In this document: positions 15,502 to 24,557 of the stretch, piece by piece | Layout: each line of letters opens with the position of its first letter | Position numbering within the stretch: position 1 is the stretch's first letter | Origin: Streptomyces asoensis | Lineage (GTDB): Bacteria > Actinomycetota > Actinomycetes > Streptomycetales > Streptomycetaceae | Direction of reading: 5' to 3' | Assembly: GCF_016860545.1 (NCBI RefSeq) | Contig: NZ_BNEB01000002.1 | Coordinates: forward strand, 806,001-870,000 | Length of the DNA: 64,000 nucleotides | Position numbers and translations under genes: made by a program | The notes under the pieces: generated by a model | Seen by the model: the letters and a program-made list of their open reading frames with translations, nothing else | Told to the model about the DNA's origin: nothing | Databases searched by the model: none

Positions 15502-16990
15502 CCGCCCGCGCCCCCTCGGTGAGGCCGAGCGCCATTAGCACCAGCAGCGCCAGATGGACCGGCCAGTCGCCGTACCGGACGTAGGGCGTCACACCGTCGG
15601 CGAGCGGCACGCTGAACACGGCCGCCGTGCTCGCGTCCGTCCCCAGCCAGGAGCCCACCCGCCGGCCGCTCGGGTCGTACACGGCCGAGACACCGGTCAG
15701 CGTCGAGTGCACGAACGACCGCCCGGTCTCAGCGGCGCGCAGCGCGCCCAGCGAGGCGTGCTGCGCCGGCGCCCAGCTCTGCTGGAAGGAGGAGGTCGAG
15801 GACTGCGCGACCACCACGTCCGCGCCGTCCTCGGCGAGATGCCGGCTCATGTCGGGGAACGCCGTCTCGAAGCACACCATCGGCCCGATGCGCAGCCCGG
15901 CCCCCGCGTCCATCACGACCTGCCCCGTGCCGCGCCGCCGGTCCTCCCCGGCCGCCTTGCCGACCGAGGTGGCCCAGCCCAGCAGCGAGCGGGCCGGTAT
16001 GTACTCGCCGAACGGCACGAGCCGCATCTTGTCGTACCGGTCGCCGGTGGGACCGCCCGCTCCGACGAGGATCGAGCTCTTGTAGATCCCCGGCCGGTCG
16101 GAGCGCCGCGCGTCGACGTTCACGAGGATGTCGGCGCCGGTCGACCGCGCCAGCGCCGCGATGCGCCGGGCCAGGTCGGGCCGGTCGGCGAGGTCGTAGC
16201 CGACACTGCTCTCGCCCCACACGATCAGGTCCACGTCCTGCCCGACCAGGCGCCGGGTCAGCTGCTCCTCGCGGTCGAAGCGCCGGTCGGGCCCGTCGAT
16301 CACGCCCGCCTGCACGACGGCGATCCGGGTCTGCCCCTCGGTCTCGGGCCGCGGCGACCACACCCAGGCGGCCGAGGCGGTCGCGGCGGTGGCGACGAGA
16401 CCGGCCATGGCGGGCCCCCGGGAGGCGGGGACGCAGACCAGGACCGCGGCCGACACGTTGACCGCCACCACCAGGAAGCTCAGCAGCCACACCCCGCCGA
16501 CGGAGGCGAGCCGCAGCGCGGGCTCCACCTGCCACTGACTGGCGCCCAGCATGCCCCAGGGCCCACCGAGCCCCTGCCAGGACCGGACGAGCTCGATCGC
16601 CAGCCAGGCCGAGGGCAGCACCAGCAGCGCGGCCCACACCCGCCCGCGCCCCGGAACGGCCCCCTCGGCCAGGAACCGGCGCACCAGCCACGCCCACGGC
16701 GCCCACAGGGCGCCCAGCAACGCGGCTATGACCAAGGTGAACACGTTCAGGCTCGGCAGCAGCCAGTGGTGCATGGCCAGCATGAAACCGAATCCGCCGG
16801 CCCATCCGTCGTACGCGGCCCGTCCGGCCGTGGGTGCGGAGCGGGCCAGCAGGATCCACGGGACGAGCGCGAAGTAGGCCCACCACCACAGCGCCGGGGC
16901 GGGGAACGCGAGCACGGGCAGCGCGCCGGCGAGGGCCGCGACGGCCGTACGCCGCCAGGGGGAGGTGAGCCAGTCTCCGAACGTCTTCAT
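15419..16990 (-). CDS. lnt: Apolipoprotein N-acyltransferase
   Basis: A 523-residue membrane enzyme. The N-terminal half has about six transmembrane helices plus a C-terminal one (LALLVLMALGLTEGA); the nitrilase-fold domain carries the triad Glu260 (WGESS), Lys321 (YDKMRLVPFGEY) and Cys373 (MVCFE). It transfers an acyl chain to the N-terminal Cys of diacylated lipoproteins at the membrane. Streptomyces usually have two lnt paralogues, and this is one of them by sequence. The 3' end overlaps the convergent oxidoreductase gene by 83 bp. The last 25 residues are Pro/Arg-rich. Confidence 0.95.
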   Translation of the reverse strand: MKTFGDWLTSPWRRTAVAALAGALPVLAFPAPALWWWAYFALVPWILLARSAPTAGRAAYDGWAGGFGFMLAMHHWLLPSLNVFTLVIAALLGALWAPWAWLVRRFLAEGAVPGRGRVWAALLVLPSAWLAIELVRSWQGLGGPWGMLGASQWQVEPALRLASVGGVWLLSFLVVAVNVSAAVLVCVPASRGPAMAGLVATAATASAAWVWSPRPETEGQTRIAVVQAGVIDGPDRRFDREEQLTRRLVGQDVDLIVWGESSVGYDLADRPDLARRIAALARSTGADILVNVDARRSDRPGIYKSSILVGAGGPTGDRYDKMRLVPFGEYIPARSLLGWATSVGKAAGEDRRRGTGQVVMDAGAGLRIGPMVCFETAFPDMSRHLAEDGADVVVAQSSTSSFQQSWAPAQHASLGALRAAETGRSFVHSTLTGVSAVYDPSGRRVGSWLGTDASTAAVFSVPLADGVTPYVRYGDWPVHLALLVLMALGLTEGARAVRLRRTAPAPLVPPARTVHESPARPGR

Positions 16991-17119
16991 ACGGCACCTC
17001 CTTACCCGCGATGGGTGCCTTCAGTGTGCGCGCACCGGACGATCTCCGACAGAGCACGATCCGGCCCGCCCGGCGCTACCGGGACACCCCGCCCGCCGCG
17101 CGCGCGGGACCCCGTCCGT

Positions 17120-17587
17120 TCAGCCGGGCAGCCGCCGCCACTTCTCCCGGACCACCACCTCGCGCACCCGCCATCCCTCCGGCGTGCGCAGCAGCGCGAA
17201 GCCGTACCGGCCGCCGCAGACGAAGTCCGGCGCACCGGCCGCCGCGTCCTGCGCACCCTCGGCCAGCCGCATCGGATTGACGTAGTCGGCCTGGACCCGG
17301 GCCGTGTCGCCCGTGTCGTGCTCCAGGACGCCGAAGCTCACCCGCCGGTTGACGATGAGGTGCTGCCGCATCGCGAACAGCCGCATGGTCTCCGCGAGCC
17401 ACGAGGCGACGTCCCCGGCCGCCCCCTCGATACCGCCGGCCGACCGGTAGTCCGCCCGCCCGTCCGGCGTGAACAGCCGCCGGTACGCCGTCCAGTCACC
17501 GTCGTCGACCGCCACCGCGTAGTCGGTGACCAGCCCGTCCACGGCCAGCCGGTCCATCACGGCTGCGAGCTCCACACGCTGCGTCAT
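17120..17587 (-). CDS. SnoaL/NTF2-like protein
   Basis: A 155-residue protein from ATG 17587. The NTF2-like cone fold is suggested by DGLVTDYAVAVDDGDWTAYRRLFTPDGRADYRSAGG, then helices and strands to GRYGFALLRTPEGWRVREVVVREKWR. Family members include polyketide cyclases, dehydratases and binding proteins about 130-160 residues long. No biosynthetic neighbours are present, so the substrate is unknown. It stands upstream of lnt in the same direction with a 129-bp gap. Confidence 0.8.
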   Translation of the reverse strand: MTQRVELAAVMDRLAVDGLVTDYAVAVDDGDWTAYRRLFTPDGRADYRSAGGIEGAAGDVASWLAETMRLFAMRQHLIVNRRVSFGVLEHDTGDTARVQADYVNPMRLAEGAQDAAAGAPDFVCGGRYGFALLRTPEGWRVREVVVREKWRRLPG

Positions 17588-17720
17588 GGCCCGAGTGTTG
17601 GGCACACGGGCCGCACAGCCAAGATGCGTGCGCTCATCGATCCGGCGTCTACGGTCCGGGACGCGCCCGCCCGCACAAATTCGGTGGCCGCGCGGCCACC
17701 CGGACGGCCAGGCTGCTCCC

Positions 17721-18395
17721 GTGAACGACCCGAACACGACGACGAGCCCGAACGACACGAGGAACCCGCAGGCGCCCAGCACCCCGCCACCCGTCCCCGA
17801 CGAGCAGGAACCCAGGTTCCGCGTCCGGGCCGCCCACACCGGCTCCACGATCACCGTCTACCAGGCGTACCGCCCGAAGATCGGCAACCCGGCAGCCCGC
17901 AACGGCCGCTTCCCTCCGTCCTGGAGCCGGGAACGCATGACATGGATCAAGCCCAGTTTCCTGTGGATGATGTACCGCTGCGGGTGGGGCACGAAGGAGG
18001 GGCAGGAGACCGTTCTTGCCGTGGAGATCGGCCGGGAGGGCTTCGAGTGGGCGCTGCGGCACGCCTGTCTGTCGCACTTCGTACCCGAGCTGCACACCGA
18101 CCGCGACGAGTGGAAACGCCAGTTGAGGCGGGCTCCGGCGCGGGTGCAGTGGGATCCGGAGCGCGATCTGCGGTTGCAGCCCCTGCCGTACCGGTCGTTG
18201 CAGCTGGGACTCGCGGGTGAGGCGACCGTGCGGTACGCGGACGAGTGGATCGTCGGCATCGAGGATGTGACACCCCTGGCACGAGAGATCCACGCCCACG
18301 TACAGGCCGGCGAACTGGACCGAGCCGCCGCGCTGTTGCCCCGGGAGCGACCGTATCCGCTGGCGGAGGACGTGCTGACGCACCTGCGGCGGTAG
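17721..18395 (+). CDS. DUF4291-domain protein
   Basis: A 224-residue protein from GTG 17721. After a Pro/Thr-rich lead comes the DUF4291 block: FRVRAAHTGSTITVYQAY, PSWSRERMTWIKPSFLWMMYRCGW, the segment HRDEWKRQL-like DRDEWKRQLRR, and VQWDPERDLRLQPLPYRSLQLGL. This family is widespread and uncharacterised; DUF4291 resembles ADP-ribosyltransferase-like folds in some descriptions, but nothing here proves it. Divergent from the NTF2-like gene. Confidence 0.85.
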   Translation: MNDPNTTTSPNDTRNPQAPSTPPPVPDEQEPRFRVRAAHTGSTITVYQAYRPKIGNPAARNGRFPPSWSRERMTWIKPSFLWMMYRCGWGTKEGQETVLAVEIGREGFEWALRHACLSHFVPELHTDRDEWKRQLRRAPARVQWDPERDLRLQPLPYRSLQLGLAGEATVRYADEWIVGIEDVTPLAREIHAHVQAGELDRAAALLPRERPYPLAEDVLTHLRR

Positions 18396-18501
18396 GTGGT
18401 TCGCCTTGTGTTCAGGGCACCGTCCGCGGGGCCGGCCCTCCGCACGGACGGGTCGTTCGGCGGCGTCGAGTGCGGGGCGACGGCCTTCGCTGCGGGCTGC
18501 G

Positions 18502-18507
18502 TACTGT
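18502..18507 (+). promoter_or_regulatory. -10 box, leaderless hypothetical gene
   Basis: TACTGT ends 6 nt before GTG 18514. This supports that start codon and a leaderless transcript. Confidence 0.4.
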
Positions 18508-18513
18508 GGCCGC

Positions 18514-19254
18514 GTGCCCTTCTTCGCCTTCCACGACACCGAACGCTTTCACGGCGAGCCGGAACCCGGCCCCGGGGTGCGGGTGTCCTTCATGCCCGAC
18601 GAACCGGCCGCTGCCCGTGAGCGCGGTACGCGTACCGGACGACCGTCCGACCTGCCCCCGGTCGGTAACGAGGGTCTGATGGTGAACGAGATCGCCACGG
18701 ACGTCCCCCGGTGGCCGTCCAGCCTGTGGCGCGTGGCCGATCTCGAACCGATGCGGCCGATACCGGCCCACCGGTGGATCCGGTGCCGCGCCTTCACCGT
18801 CACCGAGCAGGTCCCCGCCTGGCTGGTCGCCGGACCGCACGGCGAGGCCGTGGAACAGGTGATCACCCTGACCCGCGCACTGACCGGCGCCCAGGCCGAA
18901 GCCCTCGCCGCGCTGCCGGACGAAGGCGAGGACCCCCTGAAACGAACCCTGTGGGCCCGCTGGTCGCGGAGGCACCACAGCGGCTCCCCGGTCGGATGCG
19001 CCCTCACGACCCTCCACCGGGTCGTCGCGGAGGCCGCCCGCCAGGTGGGCCCGCACCTGTTCGGTCCGGACGAGGACGACGGGGTCGAGGTGCTCGAGGA
19101 TCCCGCCTGGCTGAGTGCCTTCGGCGCGGCGTACGCGGCCGCACTGGCGCTCGGCGCCCCCGACCTGCTCGCGTCCGAGGAGAACGCGGTGCTCGCCCGC
19201 CGCTGGACCACCGTGTTCGGCACACCCGACGTGCCCGGACAGCAGCCCGCGTGA
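18514..19254 (+). CDS. Conserved hypothetical protein
   Basis: A 246-residue soluble protein. GTG 18514 is supported by TACTGT placed for a leaderless mRNA. The sequence begins PFFAFHDTERFHGEPEPGPG and has a Trp-rich middle (RWPSSLWRVADLEP; HRWIRCRAFTVTEQVPAWLV) and a helical C-terminus. I recognise no domain. No transmembrane segments or signal peptide are seen. It lies between the DUF4291 gene and a broken reductase. Confidence 0.7.
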   Translation: MPFFAFHDTERFHGEPEPGPGVRVSFMPDEPAAARERGTRTGRPSDLPPVGNEGLMVNEIATDVPRWPSSLWRVADLEPMRPIPAHRWIRCRAFTVTEQVPAWLVAGPHGEAVEQVITLTRALTGAQAEALAALPDEGEDPLKRTLWARWSRRHHSGSPVGCALTTLHRVVAEAARQVGPHLFGPDEDDGVEVLEDPAWLSAFGAAYAAALALGAPDLLASEENAVLARRWTTVFGTPDVPGQQPA

Positions 19255-19282
19255 AGTCCACGACGCGCTCCGCCGGAGTGCG

Positions 19283-19750
19283 TTACGTGCGTGAGCCGCC
19301 GTCGCCGTCGGCCGAAGGCACGTGGGGGATCGCCGAGGTGGGGTCGAAGCCCGCGAAAGCCAGGCCGATGACGAAGCCCGCCACCTCCTCCGGTTGGCGG
19401 ACGCGGTCCAGTCCTCCCAGGGTCGCCGGAATGCCGCCGACATCACGGACCAGTTCGCCCACGACGTCCAGCGCCGCCGGGTCGTCGCCGCACATCGCCA
19501 CGGTCACGGCGGGGCGGCCGTCCTGCGACGGGGCCGTCCACCGCGCGGCGGGGAAGAGATGGAACGCCTTCACCACCCTTGCCCCTGGGGCGAGTTCGGC
19601 GATCCGCCCCGCCATGGACTCCCCGTTCCCGGTGAGCAGGGTGCCGACACCGTGGGTCACGGCGTTCGTGGGATCGATCAACGGCGTCCCGTCGAGCACG
19701 CCGTCCGCCGCGCCCACCGATCCCAGGACGTCCTCGACGCCGTCCGCCGA
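19283..19750 (-). pseudogene. NADPH-dependent F420 reductase-like protein, N-terminus deleted
   Basis: About 155 codons encode the C-terminal two thirds of an NAD(P)-binding F420-reductase-like protein (VEDVLGSVGAADGVLDGT, LIDPTNAVTHG, ARVVKAFHLFPAARW, VTVAMCGDDPAALDVVGELV, DVGGIPATLGGLDR). The first 70 or so residues, which should contain the GxGxxG nucleotide-binding start, are missing: upstream of 19750 the same frame reads antisense to the HxlR gene with Arg-rich nonsense. No start codon or ribosome-binding site fits the intact part. This is best explained by a deletion that also removed the normal divergent promoter region. Confidence 0.7.
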
Positions 19751-19760
19751 TCGCCACGTC

Positions 19761-20213
19761 GTGCCCGGCACGCGCCAAGCCCTCGCCCAGGCCCTCCGCG
19801 AGTGTCCCCGTTCCCAGGACTTCGTCGCCGACTGCCGTCTGCGCGCGGCCACCGGCCTCTTCGCGCACACCTGGGATCCCGTCGTGCTGGCGGCCCTCCG
19901 CGAGGGCCCGCGCCGGCGCCGTGAGCTGCGCACCGCTATCGGCGGCATCAGCGACAAGGTCCTCACCGAGGCCCTGCGCCGGCTGCTCGCGTCCGGACTG
20001 CTCGAACGCCGTGCGCACCCCGAGGTCCCGCCTCGTGTCGAGTACGCCCTGACCGGCCTCGGACGGAGCCTGGTCGAGGGCCCGATGGCGGTGCTCGGCC
20101 GGTGGGCGGTCGAGCACGGCGACGAGCTCCTCGAAGCCCAGGAGCGGGCCCAGAAGCGAGCCCACGAGCGGGAGCAGGAGAGAGCCCGCGAGCGAGATCA
20201 GGGGCGGCAGTAG
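19761..20213 (+). CDS. HxlR-family transcriptional regulator
   Basis: A 150-residue winged-helix protein: DCRLRAATGLFAHTWDPVVLAALREGPRRRREL, then GGISDKVLTEALRRLLASGLLERR and VEYALTGLGRSL. This matches the HxlR/DUF24 fold in about residues 15-115. The C-terminal 30 residues are a charged helix of Glu/Arg/Gln repeats. GTG 19761 is the best start but has no ribosome-binding site. The gene begins only 10 bp from the truncated reductase, so its own 5' end may have been altered by the same deletion. The usual target would have been that reductase. Confidence 0.8.
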   Translation: MPGTRQALAQALRECPRSQDFVADCRLRAATGLFAHTWDPVVLAALREGPRRRRELRTAIGGISDKVLTEALRRLLASGLLERRAHPEVPPRVEYALTGLGRSLVEGPMAVLGRWAVEHGDELLEAQERAQKRAHEREQERARERDQGRQ

Positions 20214-20268
20214 GGGCGGGCCGGGAAGGCGCGGTGAGCACTCCACGGCGGCCTTCTCGGAGACGCGA

Positions 20269-20287
20269 CGAGCCGCCCCCCGGCTCG
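20269..20287. terminator. Short GC hairpin between convergent genes
   Basis: CGAGCCG (20269-20275), a C5 loop and CGGCTCG (20281-20287) form a 7-bp stem between the ends of the HxlR gene and the Mrr-TerD gene. Confidence 0.4.
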
Positions 20288-20310
20288 GGAGGGGCGCGAC
20301 ACCGTCTGGG

Positions 20311-22371
20311 CTATTCCACCTCTATGCCGAAGTCGCGGACGAGTTCCTCCAGGCCGCCCGGGTAGCCCTTGCCGCCCAGGACGAAGTCCCAGTCGCCGTT
20401 CGCCCTGCGGCGGAACGAGCCGAGCACCAGGGCGGTCTCGTGCGGTCGGCCGTCCGAGACCTCCAGCCGGCCCAGTTCGGCGAGTCCCGGGTCGAGCAGG
20501 CGGATGGAGGCGTCCGTGAAGCCGGAGAGGTCGGCGTGCGGTTCGACGTCCGGGTCGACGGCCGCGACGAGGACGAACCGGTCGGCCTCGGCGGGCAGCG
20601 CGTCGAAGGACACGCAGATCGCCGCCTTGTCGGGAGCGGTGGCCGGCAGGGCACGCACCGCCCCGTCGGGTGTCCCGGGGTTGTTGAAGAAGACGAAGTG
20701 GTCGTCGCTGAGGACACGGCTGCCCCGGCAGACGAGGGCGCAGACGTCCAGGGCGACGCCGCCGGTCCACGACATGCCCAGGACGTTGTAGTCGTCCGGC
20801 AGCCGGGTGTCCGGCGGCGAGGACGTCCGCTGCGCCGGGACCTGCCGGCCGTTCCCGCCCAGCCGCCCGCGCAGCCCGTGGCGGTGGAGCAGGTCGACGA
20901 GCTCGGTGCCCGGCACGAGTTCCAGCGGCTTGCCGTTGGCGAAGGTGTGGGAGCCCGGTCCGAACCCCGACGTCGTCACGAGGACGCCCTTGTTGGCTCC
21001 GGTGTCCTGCACGGTGCCGTACAGATCGCGCACGGCCGTGGGAGGCACCGTGTTGCGGTAGCGCTTCACCTGCACGACGATCTTGCCGCCCCGGATCGGC
21101 GCCGGATCCAGTGCGTCGACGTCCACGCCGCCGTCGTTGGAACGCTGGGTGGTGACGGCCTGCATGCCCATGGCGCGGAAGAGATCGGCCACCAGGTTCT
21201 CGAAGGCGATCGGGTCCATGGCGAACAGGTCCGGGTCCTCGTCGTCGCCGTGTGCGACGACCCGGTTGCCGACCTCCTGCGGGCGCCTGCCCGGCCGTAC
21301 CGGGGTCAGCTGGTCGGGGCGGGCCGAGAGCTGTCCGCGCAGCGCGTCGGCCAGGCAGCTCACCGCGTCCACCTGCGCCAGGTGCAGCTCGGCGAAGGCG
21401 GAGCGCGAGGCCATGACGGTCGCGAGGAAGATGTGGCCCGGCCGGCCCGTCGTGGGGTCGTGCCCGTCGACGAACCCGTTCAGCGCCACGGACTCCAGCG
21501 CGCCCAGCTCGTCGGCGGCGAACAGTTCGTGCAGGACGAGCAGTACGCACTGCGCGAGCACCTCCCGGTACAGGGCGCGGCGCTGGCCCACCGGGCGGGG
21601 AGTCTCCTTGTCCTGGTCGGCCGTGGTCAGATAGCGGACGGCCTTGATCTCCGGCACGACGGCGCAGGCGGGCAGTTCCCAGTCGAGCACCAACTGCCCC
21701 GCCGCCGGGTCGTAGGCCGCCGTCACCTGGCGCGGGAAGTCCTGCGGCCATGCCGTCGAGGCGTACAGGGCGGCGGAGAAGTACTCGACGACGGAGTCGG
21801 GGTCCCGCCGCCGCACACCGTCGGTCGTGGCGACGACGCCGGCGTTGTGCTGCCGCACCTCGGCCAGCTGGGCGTCGGCCCACTGCTGGTACTCCCGCTG
21901 TTAGGCGGCGAGTTGCTGCTGCCGTCCGGCCTCGGCGGCCTGGGCCGCCTGCCAGTCCCGTTCGAAGCGCGCACGCGCCTCGGCCTGCGCCTGGGTGCGG
22001 CGGCTCGCCGTCCAGCCGCTCTGTGCCTGGTACTGGTTCTGGTCCGGCATGGGCACGGGCTGCGCCAGCGGACCCGGAGCGAAGGGCTGCACCTGCTCGG
22101 GCCGTACCAGTGAGGCGGCCCGGAAGGCGGGAGCCCGGCAGCCCGAGGCCAGCAGACCCTGCAACGCGGCGACCTGCGCGTCCAGTTCCTCGGTGCGCCG
22201 CAGGGCTTCCGCCTGCCGGTACTCCCGGTGGCTCTGGACGGCCCGCCGCTGGTAGGCCCGGGCCTGCTGTTCCTGCTGTCTCCTCCGTCTGGCCTCGGCG
22301 TCCTGCTGGCGCTGCTGCTGCCGTTGCATCTCGGCCCAGACCCCGACGAATCCGGTGGAACGACGACTCAT
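20311..22371 (-). pseudogene. Mrr-nuclease/TerD stress protein gene interrupted by an in-frame TAA
   Basis: The frame from ATG 22371 to the stop at 20311 is open for 156 codons, has TAA at 21903-21901, then continues open in the same frame for 529 codons. The N-terminal part is a Gln/Ala/Arg coiled coil (MQRQQQRQQDAEARRRRQQ) and the sequence on both sides of the stop keeps the same composition (AGRQQQLAA, stop, QREYQQWADAQLAEVRQHN). Downstream lie a restriction-endonuclease Mrr-like domain (about full-length residues 384-496; FENLVADLFRAMG, GGVDVDAL, VVQVKRYRNT with the D...QxK site) and a C-terminal TerD domain (LGMSWTGGVALDV onward). A truncated product could still start at GTG 21858. Intact, it would be a 685-residue tellurite/phage-stress type effector. 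Confidence 0.8.
21901..21903 (-). other. In-frame TAA splitting the Mrr-TerD gene
   Basis: Read on the minus strand, codons run CTC GCC GCC TAA CAG CGG GAG TAC. A single change of TAA to TAC (Tyr) would restore one continuous frame. No frame shift is needed on either side. Confidence 0.85.
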
Positions 22372-22550
22372 GTGCTGCATGCCCTCCCCAGGACGCCGGC
22401 AGCCGAAGAACACCTTGGTTGTCCCCGCAACCAGGTGTGACGGGACGACTCTATCCAGCGATCGCCGTCCCGCACATCCACCCGGCAAGGGCAGTCGCCG
22501 GAAGCATCCACGCAGGTCAAGTGACCGATGGGTAACTCCGGTGGGCGGTG

Positions 22551-23093
22551 TCAGCCGACGAACTCCGTGAGGTCGATGGCGTGCACGCGCAGCGGAAAGC
22601 CGTACTCCGGGTGCGTGGTCTCGCGCTCCGGGGTCATGCCGAGCTTGCGGCTGACGTTCTCCGAGGCGTCGTCCTGCGGCCGGACGATGCTGATCACCCG
22701 CTCGATGCCGCGGTCCTGGAGCGCGAACTCCAGTGTCGCGTGCGCGGCTTCGGAGGCGTACCCCTGGCCCCAGAACTGCGTTCCCAGCCGCCAGGCGATC
22801 GCCACCGACGGCATCACCTCGGGGAGGAACTCAGGCATCGTCAGGCCCGTGAAGCCGGCCAGTTCGCCCGAGGCCAGCAGCTCGACGGCGAAGAGGCCGA
22901 AGCCCTCCTCGTCCCACTCCTCCTCCCACCGCTCGACGGCCTCCGCGGTCTCCTCCAGGTCGAGGACCGAACCGTCGCCGACCCAGTGCATGACCCGCGG
23001 GTCCGCGTTGATGTCGGCCAGCGGCACGAGGTCGTCGTCGTGCCAGCGGCGGAGGAGGAGACGGGGGGTACGGATCTCGGTCATGGTGCTCAT
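22551..23093 (-). CDS. GNAT family N-acetyltransferase (RimJ/RimL-like)
   Basis: A 180-residue protein; ATG 23093 and ATG 23084 (three codons later) are both possible. RimJ/RimL-type features are present: IRTPRLLLRRWHDDDLVPL, DPRVMHW, SVAIAWRLGTQFWGQGYASEAAHATLEFAL (acetyl-CoA loop Q/R-x-x-G-x-G/A) and RVISIVRPQDDASENVSRKLGM. Members acetylate N-termini of ribosomal proteins or small amines. There is nothing nearby to define the substrate. Confidence 0.9.
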   Translation of the reverse strand: MSTMTEIRTPRLLLRRWHDDDLVPLADINADPRVMHWVGDGSVLDLEETAEAVERWEEEWDEEGFGLFAVELLASGELAGFTGLTMPEFLPEVMPSVAIAWRLGTQFWGQGYASEAAHATLEFALQDRGIERVISIVRPQDDASENVSRKLGMTPERETTHPEYGFPLRVHAIDLTEFVG

Positions 23094-23280
23094 CCTGCCT
23101 GCGGCGGGACCCTCACGGGTAATCGGCCGCCGGCGTCGGCCGCCGGCCGCCGGCTTCCGGGTTCAGGCCCCAGGCCCCCGGCCTCCGGTCTCCGGGTTCC
23201 GTCTCGGCATCCCGGACTCCTGGCTCCCGGGCCCGGCTCCCCGCTCCCGGGCCCGGCTCCCGCTCCCGGACGAGGTTCCC

Positions 23281-24255
23281 TCAGCTGTCGGTGCCCGTAC
23301 CCGTGCCCGTGCCGGGGTCCTTGGGCGGGCGGCGGGAGATCTGTTCGCGTGCCGTGTGCCAGCGTGACCTGGTCTGCTCCATCACGCTGTCCCACTGCCG
23401 GCGGACCTCGTGGTCGGACGGGCGGTGGCCCTGGCGGATCCTGGTGAGCTCGTCCCGTACCTCGCGCCCCAGCGCCGACGAGCCGACCATGACCAGCATG
23501 GCGGCGAAGAGCGCGGAGATCATCGCGAAGACGGCGCCGACCACTCCGTACCGCGTGGCGTAGGAATTGAACAGCCGCGGCAGGTAGACGGCCGCGCCCA
23601 CCGCGTAGACGACCGACAGGACGGCGGCGGTGATGCCGAAGGGCAGGAGGTCGGACCAGGCGACCCGCTTCGCCGACAGCACCCGGCCGCTCCACACCAG
23701 GAACGCGGCGGTCACCGGCACCTCGCACACCTTGGCGACCAGCCCCAGCTCGCCCCCGTCGAGGAACGCGGTGAGCGCGGCGGTGCACAGGGCGTAGCCG
23801 GTGAGGCCGAGGATCCACATCAGGCCGTTGCGCGTATTGCGCACACTCAGCGGGGCCAGTTCCCAGGTCTGCTCGATGAGCCGCTGCGCGGCCCGGGCGA
23901 AACTGAGCACCGAGATCATCAGGAACACGGCCCCGAAGACGCCCACGCTCGCGCCGGTGCCCTCGGTGGGGGAGAACAGGGAGCCGACCGCCGTCGCGCC
24001 GGCGCCGGTGAGGTGGTACCGGTCGATGATCCGGTCGGCGACGTCGTAGTCCACGAAACTGCCGGAGACGACGCCGATGAGGACGGACAGGGGGACCAGC
24101 GCCGTCAATGCGCTGGAGGCCAGCGCCATCGATCGGTCGAACCCCACGATCTTCTGGAACCGGTTGACGACGCGCAGCGCGAAGGCGGGACGCAGCCAGA
24201 ACGTCAGCGTTCTGACGAGGCGCTCACGATTGATCGACGCCGTCCTGTCCTCCAC
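23281..24255 (-). CDS. YihY/BrkB-family membrane protein
   Basis: A 324-residue protein with six to seven transmembrane helices (SSALTALVPLSVLIGVVSG; GVFGAVFLMISVLSFARAAQ; LLPFGITAAVLSVVYAVGAA; VGAVFAMISALFAAMLVMVG). The YihY signature around ARAAQRLIEQTWE and WSDLLPFG is visible. GTG 24255 is the most plausible start; the ribosome-binding site is weak, while TACGCT some 30 bp upstream could be the -10. The cytoplasmic tail ends in a Gly-Thr repeat (GTGTGTGTDS). The family is annotated as virulence factor BrkB or RNase BN by history; the true role is unknown. Confidence 0.85.
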   Translation of the reverse strand: MEDRTASINRERLVRTLTFWLRPAFALRVVNRFQKIVGFDRSMALASSALTALVPLSVLIGVVSGSFVDYDVADRIIDRYHLTGAGATAVGSLFSPTEGTGASVGVFGAVFLMISVLSFARAAQRLIEQTWELAPLSVRNTRNGLMWILGLTGYALCTAALTAFLDGGELGLVAKVCEVPVTAAFLVWSGRVLSAKRVAWSDLLPFGITAAVLSVVYAVGAAVYLPRLFNSYATRYGVVGAVFAMISALFAAMLVMVGSSALGREVRDELTRIRQGHRPSDHEVRRQWDSVMEQTRSRWHTAREQISRRPPKDPGTGTGTGTDS

Positions 24256-24377
24256 GAAGATCGTGACCGATGGGGCGACGCGAGCGTAACGGGACGGCCG
24301 CGAGCCGCGTCGGTACGACACGGGAGGGGGTGGGCGGGGCGGCCCGCCGGTACGCCGACCGGCCGAAAGGCGCGGCC

Positions 24378-24557
24378 TCAGGCCGCGGTGACGACCTCGC
24401 CGCGGATCGCGCGCGCCCACTCCACGACCAGCAGCTCGTACTCCGCCCGCTCCTGAGCGGAGAGCGAACCGCCCGCGCGCAGCCAAAGGGCCCGGATCCG
24501 CTCGTTTAACTCGGCAGCGGACCGCACGGAACCAGAGAGCTCAGGGTTGGGGGACAT
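24378..24557 (-). CDS. Small conserved actinobacterial protein (59 aa)
   Basis: ATG 24557 begins MSPNPELSGSVRSAAELNER and continues as two amphipathic helices (LNERIRALWLRAGGSLSAQE; YELLVVEWARAIRGEVV). On the minus strand TACGCT lies 6 nt before the ATG (24569-24564), the pattern of leaderless Streptomyces genes and good support for this small gene. Codon third positions are strongly GC-biased, unlike the flanking noncoding DNA. Function unknown; it could be a small interaction or regulatory protein. Confidence 0.72.
   Translation of the reverse strand: MSPNPELSGSVRSAAELNERIRALWLRAGGSLSAQERAEYELLVVEWARAIRGEVVTAA

Noticed and set aside
17526..17720. Upstream extension of the DUF4291 gene
   Set aside because: The extension is antisense to the start of the NTF2-like gene and carries no conserved residues; GTG 17721 gives the expected N-terminus.
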